Numbered from the stretch's first letter, positions 1-6,627 are shown. The stretch: DNA of 11,728 bases from DAOUAM01 sp034433305 (GCA_034433305.1 DAOUAM010000077.1:1-11728); one strand, 5' to 3'. The notes: generated from the sequence alone by a model not told the origin. Numbers and translations are program-made.

Positions 1-273
1 GCGCTGAAGGCGGGGCAGGAGTGGCCCGAGGAGTTGCAGCGCAGGCTGACGGCCACCGAGGCCAGGCTGCTGAGCTGTCTCCTGGACGGTCAGGAGAGGG
101 TGGTGGGACACGACGAGCTTATGGCCCAGGTCTGGGGGCGGAAGGTCAAGGAAGTGCGCCTGCGGTACCATATCTGCCAGCTCAGGCGGAAGGTGGAGAA
201 GACGGTGCCCATGAGGCTGCTGACCCACAAGGGCATCGGCTACCGCCTGGTGCGTTCTGCTTCAGCGCAGTGA
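1..273 (+). CDS. OmpR/PhoB-type winged-helix DNA-binding domain (3' part of a response regulator)
   Basis: The frame is open from base 1 and ends with TGA at 271-273, so the 5' part of the gene is outside the window. The visible residues match the C-terminal effector domain of OmpR/PhoB response regulators: LTATEARLL at the first helix, then RVVGHDELMAQVWG, a recognition-helix segment with RYHICQLRRKVE, and the closing hairpin THKGIGYRLV. This domain binds tandem DNA repeats about 11 bases apart. A TTG at 34-36 could start a free-standing domain, but the residues before it (ALKAGQEWPEEL) read as a normal inter-domain linker, so truncation is more likely. Whether a receiver domain precedes it cannot be seen. 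The RfaH-like gene begins 16 bases downstream, so the two are probably co-transcribed. The GTTCAC-type direct repeats elsewhere in the window are candidate targets, by inference only. Confidence 0.88.
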   Translation, partial: ALKAGQEWPEELQRRLTATEARLLSCLLDGQERVVGHDELMAQVWGRKVKEVRLRYHICQLRRKVEKTVPMRLLTHKGIGYRLVRSASAQ

Positions 274-289
274 CGGAGAGGAGCTTATA

Positions 290-790
290 GTGACCAACTG
301 GTTTATCGCCAAGAGCAAACCTCAGAAGGAGACATGGCTTAACACAAGCCTCACTCACCTGGGCGTAGAGGTATTCTTCCCACGCATTATCTGCCACCGT
401 CGCGGCAAGCGCATACTGGAGCCGCTGTTCCCCACCTATCTTTTCTGCCGCTTCGATATCAACACTCCCGACTGGCCCTCCATACGCTGGGCGCCAGGGC
501 TGAACTACTTCCTGGGCACCGAGGGCCGCCCCGCTCGCATCCCCGACGACCTGGTGGACTACATCAAGCAGCGCGTGGACAACTGGAATAGCCGGGAAAG
601 CGGCGTCAAGCAACTGCATCCAGGGGACCGGGTCATGATAACTAATGGCCCCTTCGCAGGCCTGGAGGGCATATTCGAGCGGTACGTTAGCTCCCGGCAG
701 CGCTGCCGCGTGCTGCTCCAGGTAGTGGGCCGCCTGTCGCCGGTGGAGATCAGCGAGGGCGACCTGGCCCTGCCCATGCCCAGGCTCTAG
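290..790 (+). CDS. RfaH/NusG-family transcription antitermination protein
   Basis: The 166-residue product is close to E. coli RfaH in size (162) and layout. An N-terminal NGN domain spans about residues 1-100, with WFIAKSKPQKE at the start and EPLFPTYLF at 44-52, the counterpart of EPLFPNYLF in RfaH. A KOW segment follows at about 110-145 with PGDRVMITNGPFAGLEGIF, resembling PGDKVIITEGAFEGFQAIF. The start is GTG at 290, with GGAGAGGAG at 275-283 as ribosome-binding site. RfaH-type factors bind paused RNA polymerase and let it read through long surface-polysaccharide operons; a gene of this type beside wzz and wzy homologues fits. By my alignment by eye, residues equivalent to the ops-contacting H65, T66, N70, T72 and R73 of RfaH are replaced (D, W, R, A, P), so DNA specificity may differ. 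Housekeeping NusG is less likely, because that gene normally sits beside secE and ribosomal protein genes. Confidence 0.9.
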   Translation: MTNWFIAKSKPQKETWLNTSLTHLGVEVFFPRIICHRRGKRILEPLFPTYLFCRFDINTPDWPSIRWAPGLNYFLGTEGRPARIPDDLVDYIKQRVDNWNSRESGVKQLHPGDRVMITNGPFAGLEGIFERYVSSRQRCRVLLQVVGRLSPVEISEGDLALPMPRL

Positions 791-823
791 CCCCCAATCC
801 ACTCCCCACAAACCCTTTCGCTT

Positions 824-854
824 ACGTGCCTGGAGGTCACTCCTCCAGGCACGT
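824..854 (+). terminator. Hairpin terminator candidate after the RfaH-like gene
   Basis: A perfect 13-base stem (ACGTGCCTGGAGG, 824-836, with its complement at 842-854) encloses a 5-base loop, 34 bases after the TAG stop. The downstream sequence TGCTTC is only weakly T-rich, so efficiency as an intrinsic terminator is uncertain. Confidence 0.6.
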
Positions 855-1001
855 TGCTTCACAGGACTATCCCGGCAGCCAGCCCATGCCAAGCTCAACG
901 CCCCCAGCCTCTTTGTGGCCTGACTCCGCTAACCAGGACGGGCCGGGGCACTGACAGCGGCCTCCCGCGACTGGGCACGCAAGAGGGAGAGAAGCAAGCA
1001 A

Positions 1002-1041
1002 AAGCACCCTGGGGTGACGCTGGCGTCACCCCAGGGTGCTT
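1002..1041 (-). terminator. Strong hairpin terminator of the GYWK protein gene
   Basis: A perfect 19-base inverted repeat (1002-1020 with 1023-1041; arm AAGCACCCTGGGGTGACGC) has a 2-base centre, so the closing pairs open to form the loop. Read on the minus strand it is followed by TTTGCTTGCTTC, a T-rich tract. On the plus strand the flank is not T-rich. It therefore suits the minus-strand gene ending at 1168, or at 1100 if the longer original tail is considered. Confidence 0.78.
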
Positions 1042-1099
1042 CAAGTACGTCACTCCACTGGCGACGACTATGCGGCGGTGGAGTCGGGGACAGCGCTAT

Positions 1100-1167
1100 T
1101 TAAGGGCCGCCCTTGCCTCCCCAGTCCTCATCCTCAGCATCTCCATAGTTGTCGCCATTCCCGCCGT
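1100..1167 (-). pseudogene. Possible displaced C-terminal tail of the GYWK protein
   Basis: Minus-strand TGAAC occurs twice in tandem at 1166-1175 and the second copy supplies the TGA stop. Removing one copy would join PLN to a Gly- and acid-rich tail of 21 residues (beginning GGNGDNYGDAEDEDW) that ends at TAA (1100-1102), about 60 bases before the strong hairpin terminator. The composition looks like a disordered surface tail rather than random sequence, but the stretch is short. The restored tail is a hypothesis, not a demonstrated reading frame. Confidence 0.4.
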
Positions 1168-1175
1168 TCAGTTCA
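1166..1175. repeat. Tandem 5-base duplication (GTTCA x2) at a stop codon
   Basis: GTTCAGTTCA on the plus strand (TGAACTGAAC on the minus strand) lies exactly at the end of the GYWK gene. Two copies give the stop; one copy would leave the frame open into 1165-1100. Confidence 0.8.
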
Positions 1176-2397
1176 GGGGGCAGCCTTGCTCGTTCTGGCC
1201 AGCCAACTGGTCTTTGACTTCCTCGAAGTCGCCAGTGGAGTAGGCGAGCTGGACCAGCGCGATGACGTCTGCCGTGGAGTACAGGTAAGACACGTTGGAG
1301 TTGGCGGTATTGAGCAGGGCAGCCACAGCATGCCTGCCCAGGGCCTTCTCGCCACCACCACCGATCTTGAGAGCCTCAAGAAGGGTGGGGTTGCCGTAGC
1401 TCACGTCCACGCCAAAGACAGTCTCAAACAGGTCGCTGGGGCTGTACCCGACCCAGGAATCGAAGTGGTGTTCCTGCTTCCAGTAGCCAGGCGTGCAGCC
1501 CTCGCCGCCCGCACGGTGCTCTTCGCCGAAGTAGTGGCTGGGATCGGAATCGGTAACTGATGTGCCATCGCCCTCGCCCGTGGCGGTGCCGACGTTGGCG
1601 TACTGGCCCGCCGTGGCGGTGCCGCTGGCCGTGCAGGTCATGGACTCGCCCACTGCCAGGGTGTCCTTGGGGCAGCTTACCACCACGCCCTGGTCGTCGG
1701 TCACCGTCACGTTGCTCAGGTCAACGTTGCCGGTGTTGGTGACGATGTAGGTCCAGGTCACGGCGCCACCCACGGGGATGATGGGGCCGGTGGGCGTGTC
1801 GGCGTCCTCGCCATTGGTGGACTTCTCAATATCTATGGCAGGCTCGGGAGGCGTGACAGGGCCGCAGTTGTAGGCTATTACCGCGTCCAGGTCGAACCCT
1901 GATGTCATCGAGCCAGTGCCAATACCATCGTTATCGTCAATGACCTTGACGAAGCTGACTGTGGACAGGCCAGAGGTGCTGATGTCGAAGGTGGCATTAC
2001 CAACGCCAAGGCCCAGCGCCACAAAGTTGACACCGTCCTCGCTGGCCTCGAAGAAGGCGCCCTCGTTATGCTGGATCTCGATGGACTGGAAGTCAATGTC
2101 GGTGCCAGCGCCCACCGCTATGGGCGGCACGAACTGGAGGACAATATTGCCTCCCTGGCCCAGGGAGACCCACTGGGCATCCTCGTCGCCAAGGGCCTTG
2201 GACGGGTCCCTGTTGGGCGAACCCAGGGGCAGATCAGCACCAGGACTGTAGGAGTCCACTGCTGACGCAAAAGCACAAGCCCCCGGCGTCGCGCGGGCCA
2301 CGCTGCTGGCGAAAGCCAACCATGTCAGCACGACCAGCGTCAGCAGCGATGCGACGCCCAGGAGCTTCCATTCAAACCTGTTTAACGTCCTGATCAA
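1168..2397 (-). CDS. Secreted surface protein with jelly-roll-like, DUF11/DUF7507-like and GYWK domains
   Basis: The 409-residue product starts at TTG (2395-2397), directly after an in-frame TAG; AAAGAG lies about 13 bases upstream. Residues 12-30 form a hydrophobic signal or anchor segment with possible cleavage after ARA (34-36). Residues 41-178 resemble a beta-sandwich common in bacterial surface proteins (SYSPGAD, ALGDEDAQWVSLGQGG, SGFDLDAV). Residues 185-290 are one copy of the repeat seen in many secreted proteins as DUF11/DUF7507: IEKSTNGEDADTPTGP, TNTGNVDLSNVTVTDDQG, DSDPSHYFG. Residues 300-409 are the uncharacterised GYWK module: CTPGYWKQEHHFDSW, LLEALKIGGGG, LVQLAYSTGDFEEVK and a terminal GCPLN. 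No enzyme motif is visible; a structural or adhesive surface role is inferred. A tandem TGAAC duplication at the stop may have truncated the original C-terminus. Confidence 0.85.
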   Translation of the reverse strand: MIRTLNRFEWKLLGVASLLTLVVLTWLAFASSVARATPGACAFASAVDSYSPGADLPLGSPNRDPSKALGDEDAQWVSLGQGGNIVLQFVPPIAVGAGTDIDFQSIEIQHNEGAFFEASEDGVNFVALGLGVGNATFDISTSGLSTVSFVKVIDDNDGIGTGSMTSGFDLDAVIAYNCGPVTPPEPAIDIEKSTNGEDADTPTGPIIPVGGAVTWTYIVTNTGNVDLSNVTVTDDQGVVVSCPKDTLAVGESMTCTASGTATAGQYANVGTATGEGDGTSVTDSDPSHYFGEEHRAGGEGCTPGYWKQEHHFDSWVGYSPSDLFETVFGVDVSYGNPTLLEALKIGGGGEKALGRHAVAALLNTANSNVSYLYSTADVIALVQLAYSTGDFEEVKDQLAGQNEQGCPLN

Positions 2398-2715
2398 CTA
2401 GCCACAGCTCTTTCTAGAACATTGCTATCAGCAAGACACCCGCCAGCCATTAGGCCCTATCCGGCTACCAGACCGCGATAGTGCAGCGCAAGCGGAGCGA
2501 CTATCACGGACAGAGCGTACAGGGCGGGATGACCAGACCCGGCGGATGCGCCACAACCCGGGTGATGGCATACCTTGCGGGGCAGCGGTCCCGGCCGCCT
2601 GTCAAGGTAAGGTGCAGGACCAGAGAGACCGTTCAGGAATGAGACGTCACATCCCAGGCCATACCCGTCAAGGGACTGCCACGTCGGCAGACCCTGCTGG
2701 ACCACGGGCTTCACC

Positions 2716-2727
2716 GGGCACGTGCCC
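2716..2727. repeat. 12-base perfect palindrome
   Basis: GGGCACGTGCCC is its own reverse complement and lies in the inferred leader of the GYWK gene, between the box array and the start codon. It could be a dimer-binding operator; nothing else supports a function. Confidence 0.4.
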
Positions 2728-2747
2728 TGATGCTGCACTCGAAGTAA

Positions 2748-2824
2748 ATGCTACACCGGGGTGGTGAACAGAGGGGTCTACATTCAGTGAACTGAGAGGG
2801 CTGTAAAGGTGTACTCAAGTGAAC
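2748..2824 (-). promoter_or_regulatory. PhoB-like direct-repeat array and candidate promoter of the GYWK gene
   Basis: On the plus strand the units are GGTGAAC (2763), GGTCTAC (2775), AGTGAAC (2786), GGTGTAC (2808) and AGTGAAC (2818). Their spacings are 12, 11, 22 and 10 bases, close to whole turns of the helix. Read on the minus strand they are GTTCACC/GTTCACT, pointing toward the GYWK gene, whose start lies about 350 bases on. This geometry resembles PhoB/PhoP boxes (two or more units about 11 bases apart). After the last box the minus strand reads ACCCCGGTG then TAGCAT, a weak -10 candidate (2748-2753), with CATTTAC just beyond. Confidence 0.5.
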
Positions 2825-3095
2825 AGGAGAAGAAATCAGCGTGAGGCTGCAATCATGCGTGATGTCTGGACAGGCTTGCGCCTGCGCGCCCATTGCCAGC
2901 GGTGCGGCAGGGCCGGGCACAGGCCGTGGAGTCGGAAGTTACTCCTTATACAAGTCCTGAATGACCACGCAGGTATGCTCACCCCATGGCACTCGTGGCA
3001 ACAAGCCCGGACACATTAGAGGAATTGGCCTGGTGGGGCCTGTCCGCCCGGGCCTCCACGATGAGCGAGGGTGTGGGCCGGGCACCGCCGCCGGC

Positions 3096-4034
3096 TCAGC
3101 GGACGCTCACCGTGGTGGAAACCAGCCTGACAGACACTGGATAGCCGCGCTCGTCGTCCAGCGTGGTCAGTCGGATGGACAGCGCGGCGGAGCCGGAGAC
3201 CTGCCCGCGAAGGTACAGGCGGGCCAGGACCGTCTGGTGCATGCCGGCCGATACTACCTCATTGAGGTCCGCCGCCCGCAGCCGGATGGTCCTTGATGGC
3301 ACCGGCGATATGCTGACAAGTCCGAACTCGGGGAGTTCAGCCTGCACTACCTCTACCCCACTGGCACTCTCCACCGTCAGGTCAAACCCCGAAAGGCCGG
3401 TGGGGGCCTCGGACAGGACCACCTCCACAGGGACCGTCTCGCCCACTGCCAGCGAGGTCCGGGAGGCAGTAAGGCTCAGCAGAGGCGTTCCATCTCCACC
3501 ATCGGTGCCACCCTGGGCAGGCGTCGGCGTTGGGGGCACCAGAGTAGGCGTGGGTGCCGGAGTGAACGGCCTCGGCGTTGGCGTGGGAATGGCCGGCTCC
3601 CTGCCAGAGCCGCTATGTCCGGAGCCTTGCCCACTATCGTCACTTCCTCCCCGGCGCGGCGCAGGAGAAGGCGAAAGCCGGGGCATGGGAGTAGGGGTGG
3701 CCGCTGGCGGCACGGCGGTTGGCGTGGCGGTGGCTGGAGCCAGAGCAGGTGTTGGGGTTGCCTCAGCCGCTGGCACGTCACCAGCAGACTGAGCAGGTTG
3801 GGCAGGCTGCGCCGTCAGGAACAGGGCGTACCGAGATACCTTCGTACCGGTCTGCGTGGCCTCAGGCGTGACAGGAACAGGGGATGGTGCCAGGGTGGCA
3901 GGCGTCGGCGTGGAGGCTGAGCTTCCTTCCACCACCGACACCTGGCGGGCCGGCACCAGGGGTGCCTGCTGCCCAGCCACGCAGCCCGTGGCCAGTACGC
4001 ACAGTCCGCCGATGACCGCAACCAGAGTCCTCAA
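3096..4034 (-). CDS. Putative lipoprotein with Thr/Pro-rich linker and cohesin-like domain
   Basis: The 312-residue product starts at TTG (4032-4034). The ribosome-binding site TAGGAG uses the TAG stop of the upstream gene, with 8 bases to the start, so the two are probably translated from one transcript. Residues 1-17 are a short hydrophobic signal ending in LATG followed by Cys18, a plausible lipobox although position -3 is Ala. Long Thr/Pro/Ala-rich linkers (about 41-62 and 91-173) include a Gly/Ser-rich patch (129-144). Residues 183-312 form a beta-rich domain like cohesins: LAVGETVPVEVVL, LSGFDLTVE, PEFG, IRLRAADL and LDDERG. The neighbouring 662-residue protein has a related domain with matching SGFDL, PEYG, IRAAD and MDDDRG motifs. 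By family knowledge cohesins bind dockerins, and the neighbour ends in one, so this may be its envelope anchor. The pairing is inference. Confidence 0.8.
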   Translation of the reverse strand: MRTLVAVIGGLCVLATGCVAGQQAPLVPARQVSVVEGSSASTPTPATLAPSPVPVTPEATQTGTKVSRYALFLTAQPAQPAQSAGDVPAAEATPTPALAPATATPTAVPPAATPTPMPRLSPSPAPRRGGSDDSGQGSGHSGSGREPAIPTPTPRPFTPAPTPTLVPPTPTPAQGGTDGGDGTPLLSLTASRTSLAVGETVPVEVVLSEAPTGLSGFDLTVESASGVEVVQAELPEFGLVSISPVPSRTIRLRAADLNEVVSAGMHQTVLARLYLRGQVSGSAALSIRLTTLDDERGYPVSVRLVSTTVSVR

Positions 4035-4045
4035 GAGTGTTACTC

Positions 4046-6034
4046 CTAGCCCTTGGTCATTCTGAACAGGGCTTTCACATCAGTCATGTCCACGCGGCCA
4101 TTTCCGCTGAAGTCGAAGGCCTGTGGGTTGCCCTGCACCTCGGGAGAGTCCAGGTGGCGGAAGAAGTCGCGTACATCGGCGAAGTCCAGACGGCCATTGC
4201 CGTTGACGTCCTCGCAGAGTCCGTCACTGTCCAGGTCCTGGGCTGGGGCCTCCATGCCTGGCAGGGTAGGGCAGTAGGAGGCTACTGTCGCCACAAAGGT
4301 GGCGGAGCCTGTGCCACCGTCATCGTCGGATACCGTGATAGTCACGGTGTACTCGCCGGCGGCGCTGTAAACATGGCCCAGGGTGAAGGAGTTGCCGTCC
4401 AGGGCCAGAGGCCGCGCGCCGGAGCCGTCGCCGTAGTCCACGGTAGCCGTCCAGCTATCGGCGCCCGGGTCGGCGAAGGTGCCCTTGCGGGAAAACTCTT
4501 CCCCTGCCTTCAAAGTCACGTCCTGGCCTGCCTCCACGCGGGGAGCCACGTTGAGGACCTTTATACTGAGTTGAGCGGAACCGGAGTCCCTGCTGGCATC
4601 GGTGACCGTCACAACAGCCCTGTAGTCGCCATTGTCCGCATAGACATGGCCCAGGCTGAAGGACTTGCCGGTCAGCTCCAGGCTTTGCTCGCCGGAGCCG
4701 TCGCCGTAGTCCACGGTAGCCGTCCAGGTATCTTCGCCGGCGTCAGTGAAGCTACCGGAGGCTGAGAACGGCTGGCCCTCTTCTATAGTCCCTGCGGGGG
4801 CCAACTCAACTGCCGGCGGGACGTTCAGCACAATGACCGTGCCAGACCCGGGCGCGGGCTTGACGGGGACGCCACGGTCATCGTCCATGCGCAGGGCGCG
4901 GACATTGACCTTGGTGGAGCCGACCCCCACACCCTTGACCTTGACCCATCCCAGCACAACCTGGGTGTCGCCCTGGCCTATCAGGTCGGCGACGTCCGCG
5001 GCCCTGATATGGGCCTGGTACTCAGAGACCACCTCGCCCAGGGCGACGCCATACTCGGGGGTCAGCACCTCGGCCACCTGGGCCACGCCGTCACCGTCGA
5101 GGGTGACGACCAGGTCAAAGCCCGACACGCCATAAGGAGCAGTATCCAGCACCAGAGCGACATCCGTGCTCCCTCCAACCCGCGCCTGGGCCTCTGGGAC
5201 CAGGAGGGCCGAAGGAGGGGTCACCGGCAGCGGCGTTGGCGTTGGCGCCGGGGTAGAGGTAGGCGTAGGTGCCGGCGTCAGCGTGGGCGCAGGCTCGGGC
5301 TGCGGGTCTCTCGCCTCGGAGGAGGCCGCGCCCACGGTGTACTCTATGTGTAGCCTGGGCGCCAGCGCTGGGTCGGCATCATAGCTGGCCCAGCCATGGT
5401 ACTTACCTGTAGCCACTCCCTCGCCGCTCTCCAGAAGCACAACGGTGTCAATGGCACCGTAGGAACTGAGCAGTTCCTGGATGCCATTGGCCAGGGAGGG
5501 AGTCCGCACCCTGGAACCCGGCACGCCCCTGGTCCACGTCCAGTCCACCTGGAAGTCCGTCCTGTCCTGCCAGCGGTGGGCGGGGGAGGACTCGGCGGAG
5601 AAGGTGGAAGGGCTGGGAGAGTCTTCCAGGGCCAGAGTAGTAGTGAAGACCTCGCCCCACTCGGCCTGAGTCAGCTCAACGTAGGCGTCCACAATGACCG
5701 CGTTGGCGGGCAGGTCAAGGCCGGTGAAGCGCCAGCCGCCCCAGGTCGGCCCGTTGCCTCCGGGGGCGCCTGCGTAAACAACGGTGTCCCGGTGGTTGTA
5801 GTCTGGCCAACCGCCTGGCGTATGGTAGGCATCGTCGGAGCTGGCCGACATGCTTGCCTCGGCTGCGTAGGTGGATGCGGCGTGGCTGAGCCCAGGGAAG
5901 AAGGATACCGGGCCACGGGTAATGGTGATGGACAACATCAAAAAGGCCGCGAGGGCCAGCTTTGCGAAGCCAGAACGCTTCTGGACTGGCACCCGCCAGA
6001 CTGGTGCATTGAAGATTGGGACCCTTGCTCTCAT
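4046..6034 (-). CDS. Secreted protein with beta-sandwich, cohesin-like, two PKD and C-terminal dockerin-like domains
   Basis: The 662-residue product starts at ATG (6032-6034) with GAGG six bases upstream. A long signal peptide (hydrophobic core about 23-38) probably ends near SHA (50-52). Residues 59-234 are a beta-sandwich of a type common in secreted bacterial proteins (VIVDAYVELTQ, LEDSPSPSTF, GWASYDADPALAPRLHIEY). Residues 241-273 are a Thr/Pro linker. Residues 274-405 are cohesin-like (VSGFDLVV, IRAADV, MDDDRGVPV). Residues 407-495 and 497-585 are PKD domains, each with WTATVDYGDGSG and LGHVY. Residues 597-662 carry two calcium-loop repeats typical of type I dockerins: DVNGNGRLDFADVRDFF and DFSGNGRVDMTDVKALF. 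Having both a cohesin-like and a dockerin-like module would permit chaining, or docking to the lipoprotein encoded 11 bases downstream. No catalytic motif is visible. Confidence 0.88.
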   Translation of the reverse strand: MRARVPIFNAPVWRVPVQKRSGFAKLALAAFLMLSITITRGPVSFFPGLSHAASTYAAEASMSASSDDAYHTPGGWPDYNHRDTVVYAGAPGGNGPTWGGWRFTGLDLPANAVIVDAYVELTQAEWGEVFTTTLALEDSPSPSTFSAESSPAHRWQDRTDFQVDWTWTRGVPGSRVRTPSLANGIQELLSSYGAIDTVVLLESGEGVATGKYHGWASYDADPALAPRLHIEYTVGAASSEARDPQPEPAPTLTPAPTPTSTPAPTPTPLPVTPPSALLVPEAQARVGGSTDVALVLDTAPYGVSGFDLVVTLDGDGVAQVAEVLTPEYGVALGEVVSEYQAHIRAADVADLIGQGDTQVVLGWVKVKGVGVGSTKVNVRALRMDDDRGVPVKPAPGSGTVIVLNVPPAVELAPAGTIEEGQPFSASGSFTDAGEDTWTATVDYGDGSGEQSLELTGKSFSLGHVYADNGDYRAVVTVTDASRDSGSAQLSIKVLNVAPRVEAGQDVTLKAGEEFSRKGTFADPGADSWTATVDYGDGSGARPLALDGNSFTLGHVYSAAGEYTVTITVSDDDGGTGSATFVATVASYCPTLPGMEAPAQDLDSDGLCEDVNGNGRLDFADVRDFFRHLDSPEVQGNPQAFDFSGNGRVDMTDVKALFRMTKG
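4418..4727. repeat. Two 37-base identical copies inside the PKD domains (4418-4454 and 4691-4727)
   Basis: The identical stretch encodes the most conserved part of each PKD domain (WTATVDYGDGSG). The copies are 273 bases apart, exactly 91 codons, so they mark a tandem domain duplication. Flanking parts of the two domains have diverged. Confidence 0.85.
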
Positions 6035-6231
6035 GTCTCACCTCACACTCATCCTGACAATAGCATCGGCTCGGTGTGAGGGGAGTTTACGGGAGGTGTG
6101 GTTTAATGGTGGGGATGATTGGCGGATGCGGTGGGAATGGAGCGGGAAGCCGGGCCTTTCGGCATGGCCCGCAGTGTGGGAACAGAGAGGTCCAGGGGGA
6201 TCCCTTAATGCCCGAAGGGGCCTACATATTC

Positions 6232-6276
6232 TTCACAATTTATTCACTTCAGGTCACTTTTTTACCCCCTTATAGT
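6232..6276 (+). promoter_or_regulatory. PhoB-like promoter candidate for the polysaccharide operon
   Basis: Three units, TTCAC (6232), TTCAC (6243) and GGTCAC (6252), have their TCAC cores 11 and 10 bases apart on the plus strand. Thirteen bases after the last one comes TATAGT (6271-6276), a 5-of-6 match to the -10 consensus and the same hexamer as in the E. coli phoA promoter, where a direct-repeat box replaces a good -35. Here too there is no good -35. Transcription would start near 6283 and give a leader of about 600 bases before wzz. No start site has been measured. Confidence 0.5.
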
Positions 6277-6421
6277 GACTTGGTATTCCTGCACAAGTTC
6301 ACCTCGCTACGGTACGCTCACATTGCCGGAACTGTTCGTCCTGGTGCGTTCAGGAGGTGCGGCCCCAGAGTGGGCAGGATGAGCAGCGCGCCAGTACCAG
6401 TAAGGTAATGTCCGGCCCGGG

Positions 6422-6454
6422 GGTGAACAGAGTACCCCCTAGAAGTGACCTGAG
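6422..6454 (-). promoter_or_regulatory. Second box pair, upstream of the dockerin operon
   Basis: GGTGAACAGAG (6422-6432) and AGTGACCTGAG (6444-6454) are 22 bases apart on the plus strand. They match GGTGAACAGAG and AGTGAACTGAG of the array at 2763-2796, and the flank (AAG-GTAATG and CCGG before the first box) is also similar. Read on the minus strand they point to the 662-residue protein gene, about 390 bases on; the equivalent distance in front of the GYWK gene is about 365. Confidence 0.5.
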
Positions 6455-6627
6455 CATCACACAAGCAAGATTCTACAGCTTGGATACGCCCTGCTGGAAG
6501 GGGCAAGCGCCGCAGAGTCCAGCGTGGAGTACAGGCCTGTTCCAGTGTAACATCCCTCGGCAAACATGCGGCCAGGGGAGATGCCTGGCAGGCAAGTGGC
6601 CCGCTTCCAGCAGTGCCGTACAGTGGG

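Larger units (their letters stand above)
791..1167. other. Convergent intergenic region
   Basis: This gap separates the plus-strand RfaH-like gene from the minus-strand GYWK protein gene. It contains one hairpin suited to each direction (824-854 and 1002-1041) and, next to the minus-strand gene, a possible lost coding tail at 1100-1165. I see no convincing gene in 791-1000; the open frames there have no family-like sequence. Confidence 0.6.
2398..3095. other. Long intergenic region upstream of the GYWK gene
   Basis: About 700 bases without a convincing gene. It holds the 3' flank of the lipoprotein gene (stop at 3096-3098) and the probable promoter and leader of the GYWK gene. Visible structure: a periodic array of GTGAAC boxes at 2763-2824, a 12-base palindrome GGGCACGTGCCC at 2716-2727, and a small hairpin CTGCC/GGCAG at 2686-2700. 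The open frames here (for example 2457-2738 minus and 2819-3019 plus) have no family-like sequence and no supporting start. Confidence 0.6.

Noticed and set aside
239..248. A second ops-like sequence (GGCGGTAGCC on the minus strand)
   Set aside because: It is the complement of the codons for the conserved GYRL motif of the winged helix and lies antisense inside a gene; taken as chance, and counted against the strength of the site at 6819.
182..898. 238-residue open frame on the minus strand
   Set aside because: It is antisense to the whole RfaH-like gene and its translation has no family-like pattern; GC-rich DNA often gives such shadow frames.
2819..3019. 66-residue plus-strand frame downstream of the box array
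   Set aside because: No ribosome-binding site, no hydrophobic or domain pattern, and the boxes point the other way.
4046..4246. PEP-CTERM or LPXTG sorting signal at the C-terminus of the large secreted protein
   Set aside because: The C-terminus is two calcium-loop repeats with no hydrophobic helix and no basic tail, so it fits a dockerin-like module.
4037..4765. 242-residue open frame on the plus strand
   Set aside because: It is antisense to the PKD and dockerin coding region, which has clear domain motifs. The long frame follows from codon bias.
5220..5290. Short-period GGCGTN repeat, possible microsatellite or CRISPR-like array
   Set aside because: It is the complement of Thr-Pro codons in the protein linker (also at 3525-3600 and 3660-3790). 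There are no regular spacers, so it is not CRISPR.
5396..6079. 227-residue open frame on the plus strand
   Set aside because: It is antisense to the N-terminal half of the secreted dockerin protein and has no recognisable sequence.
6151..6171. Possible c-di-GMP (GEMM) riboswitch because of GCC-GAAA-GGC on the minus strand
   Set aside because: Only the tetraloop stem matches; the other conserved GEMM segments are absent.
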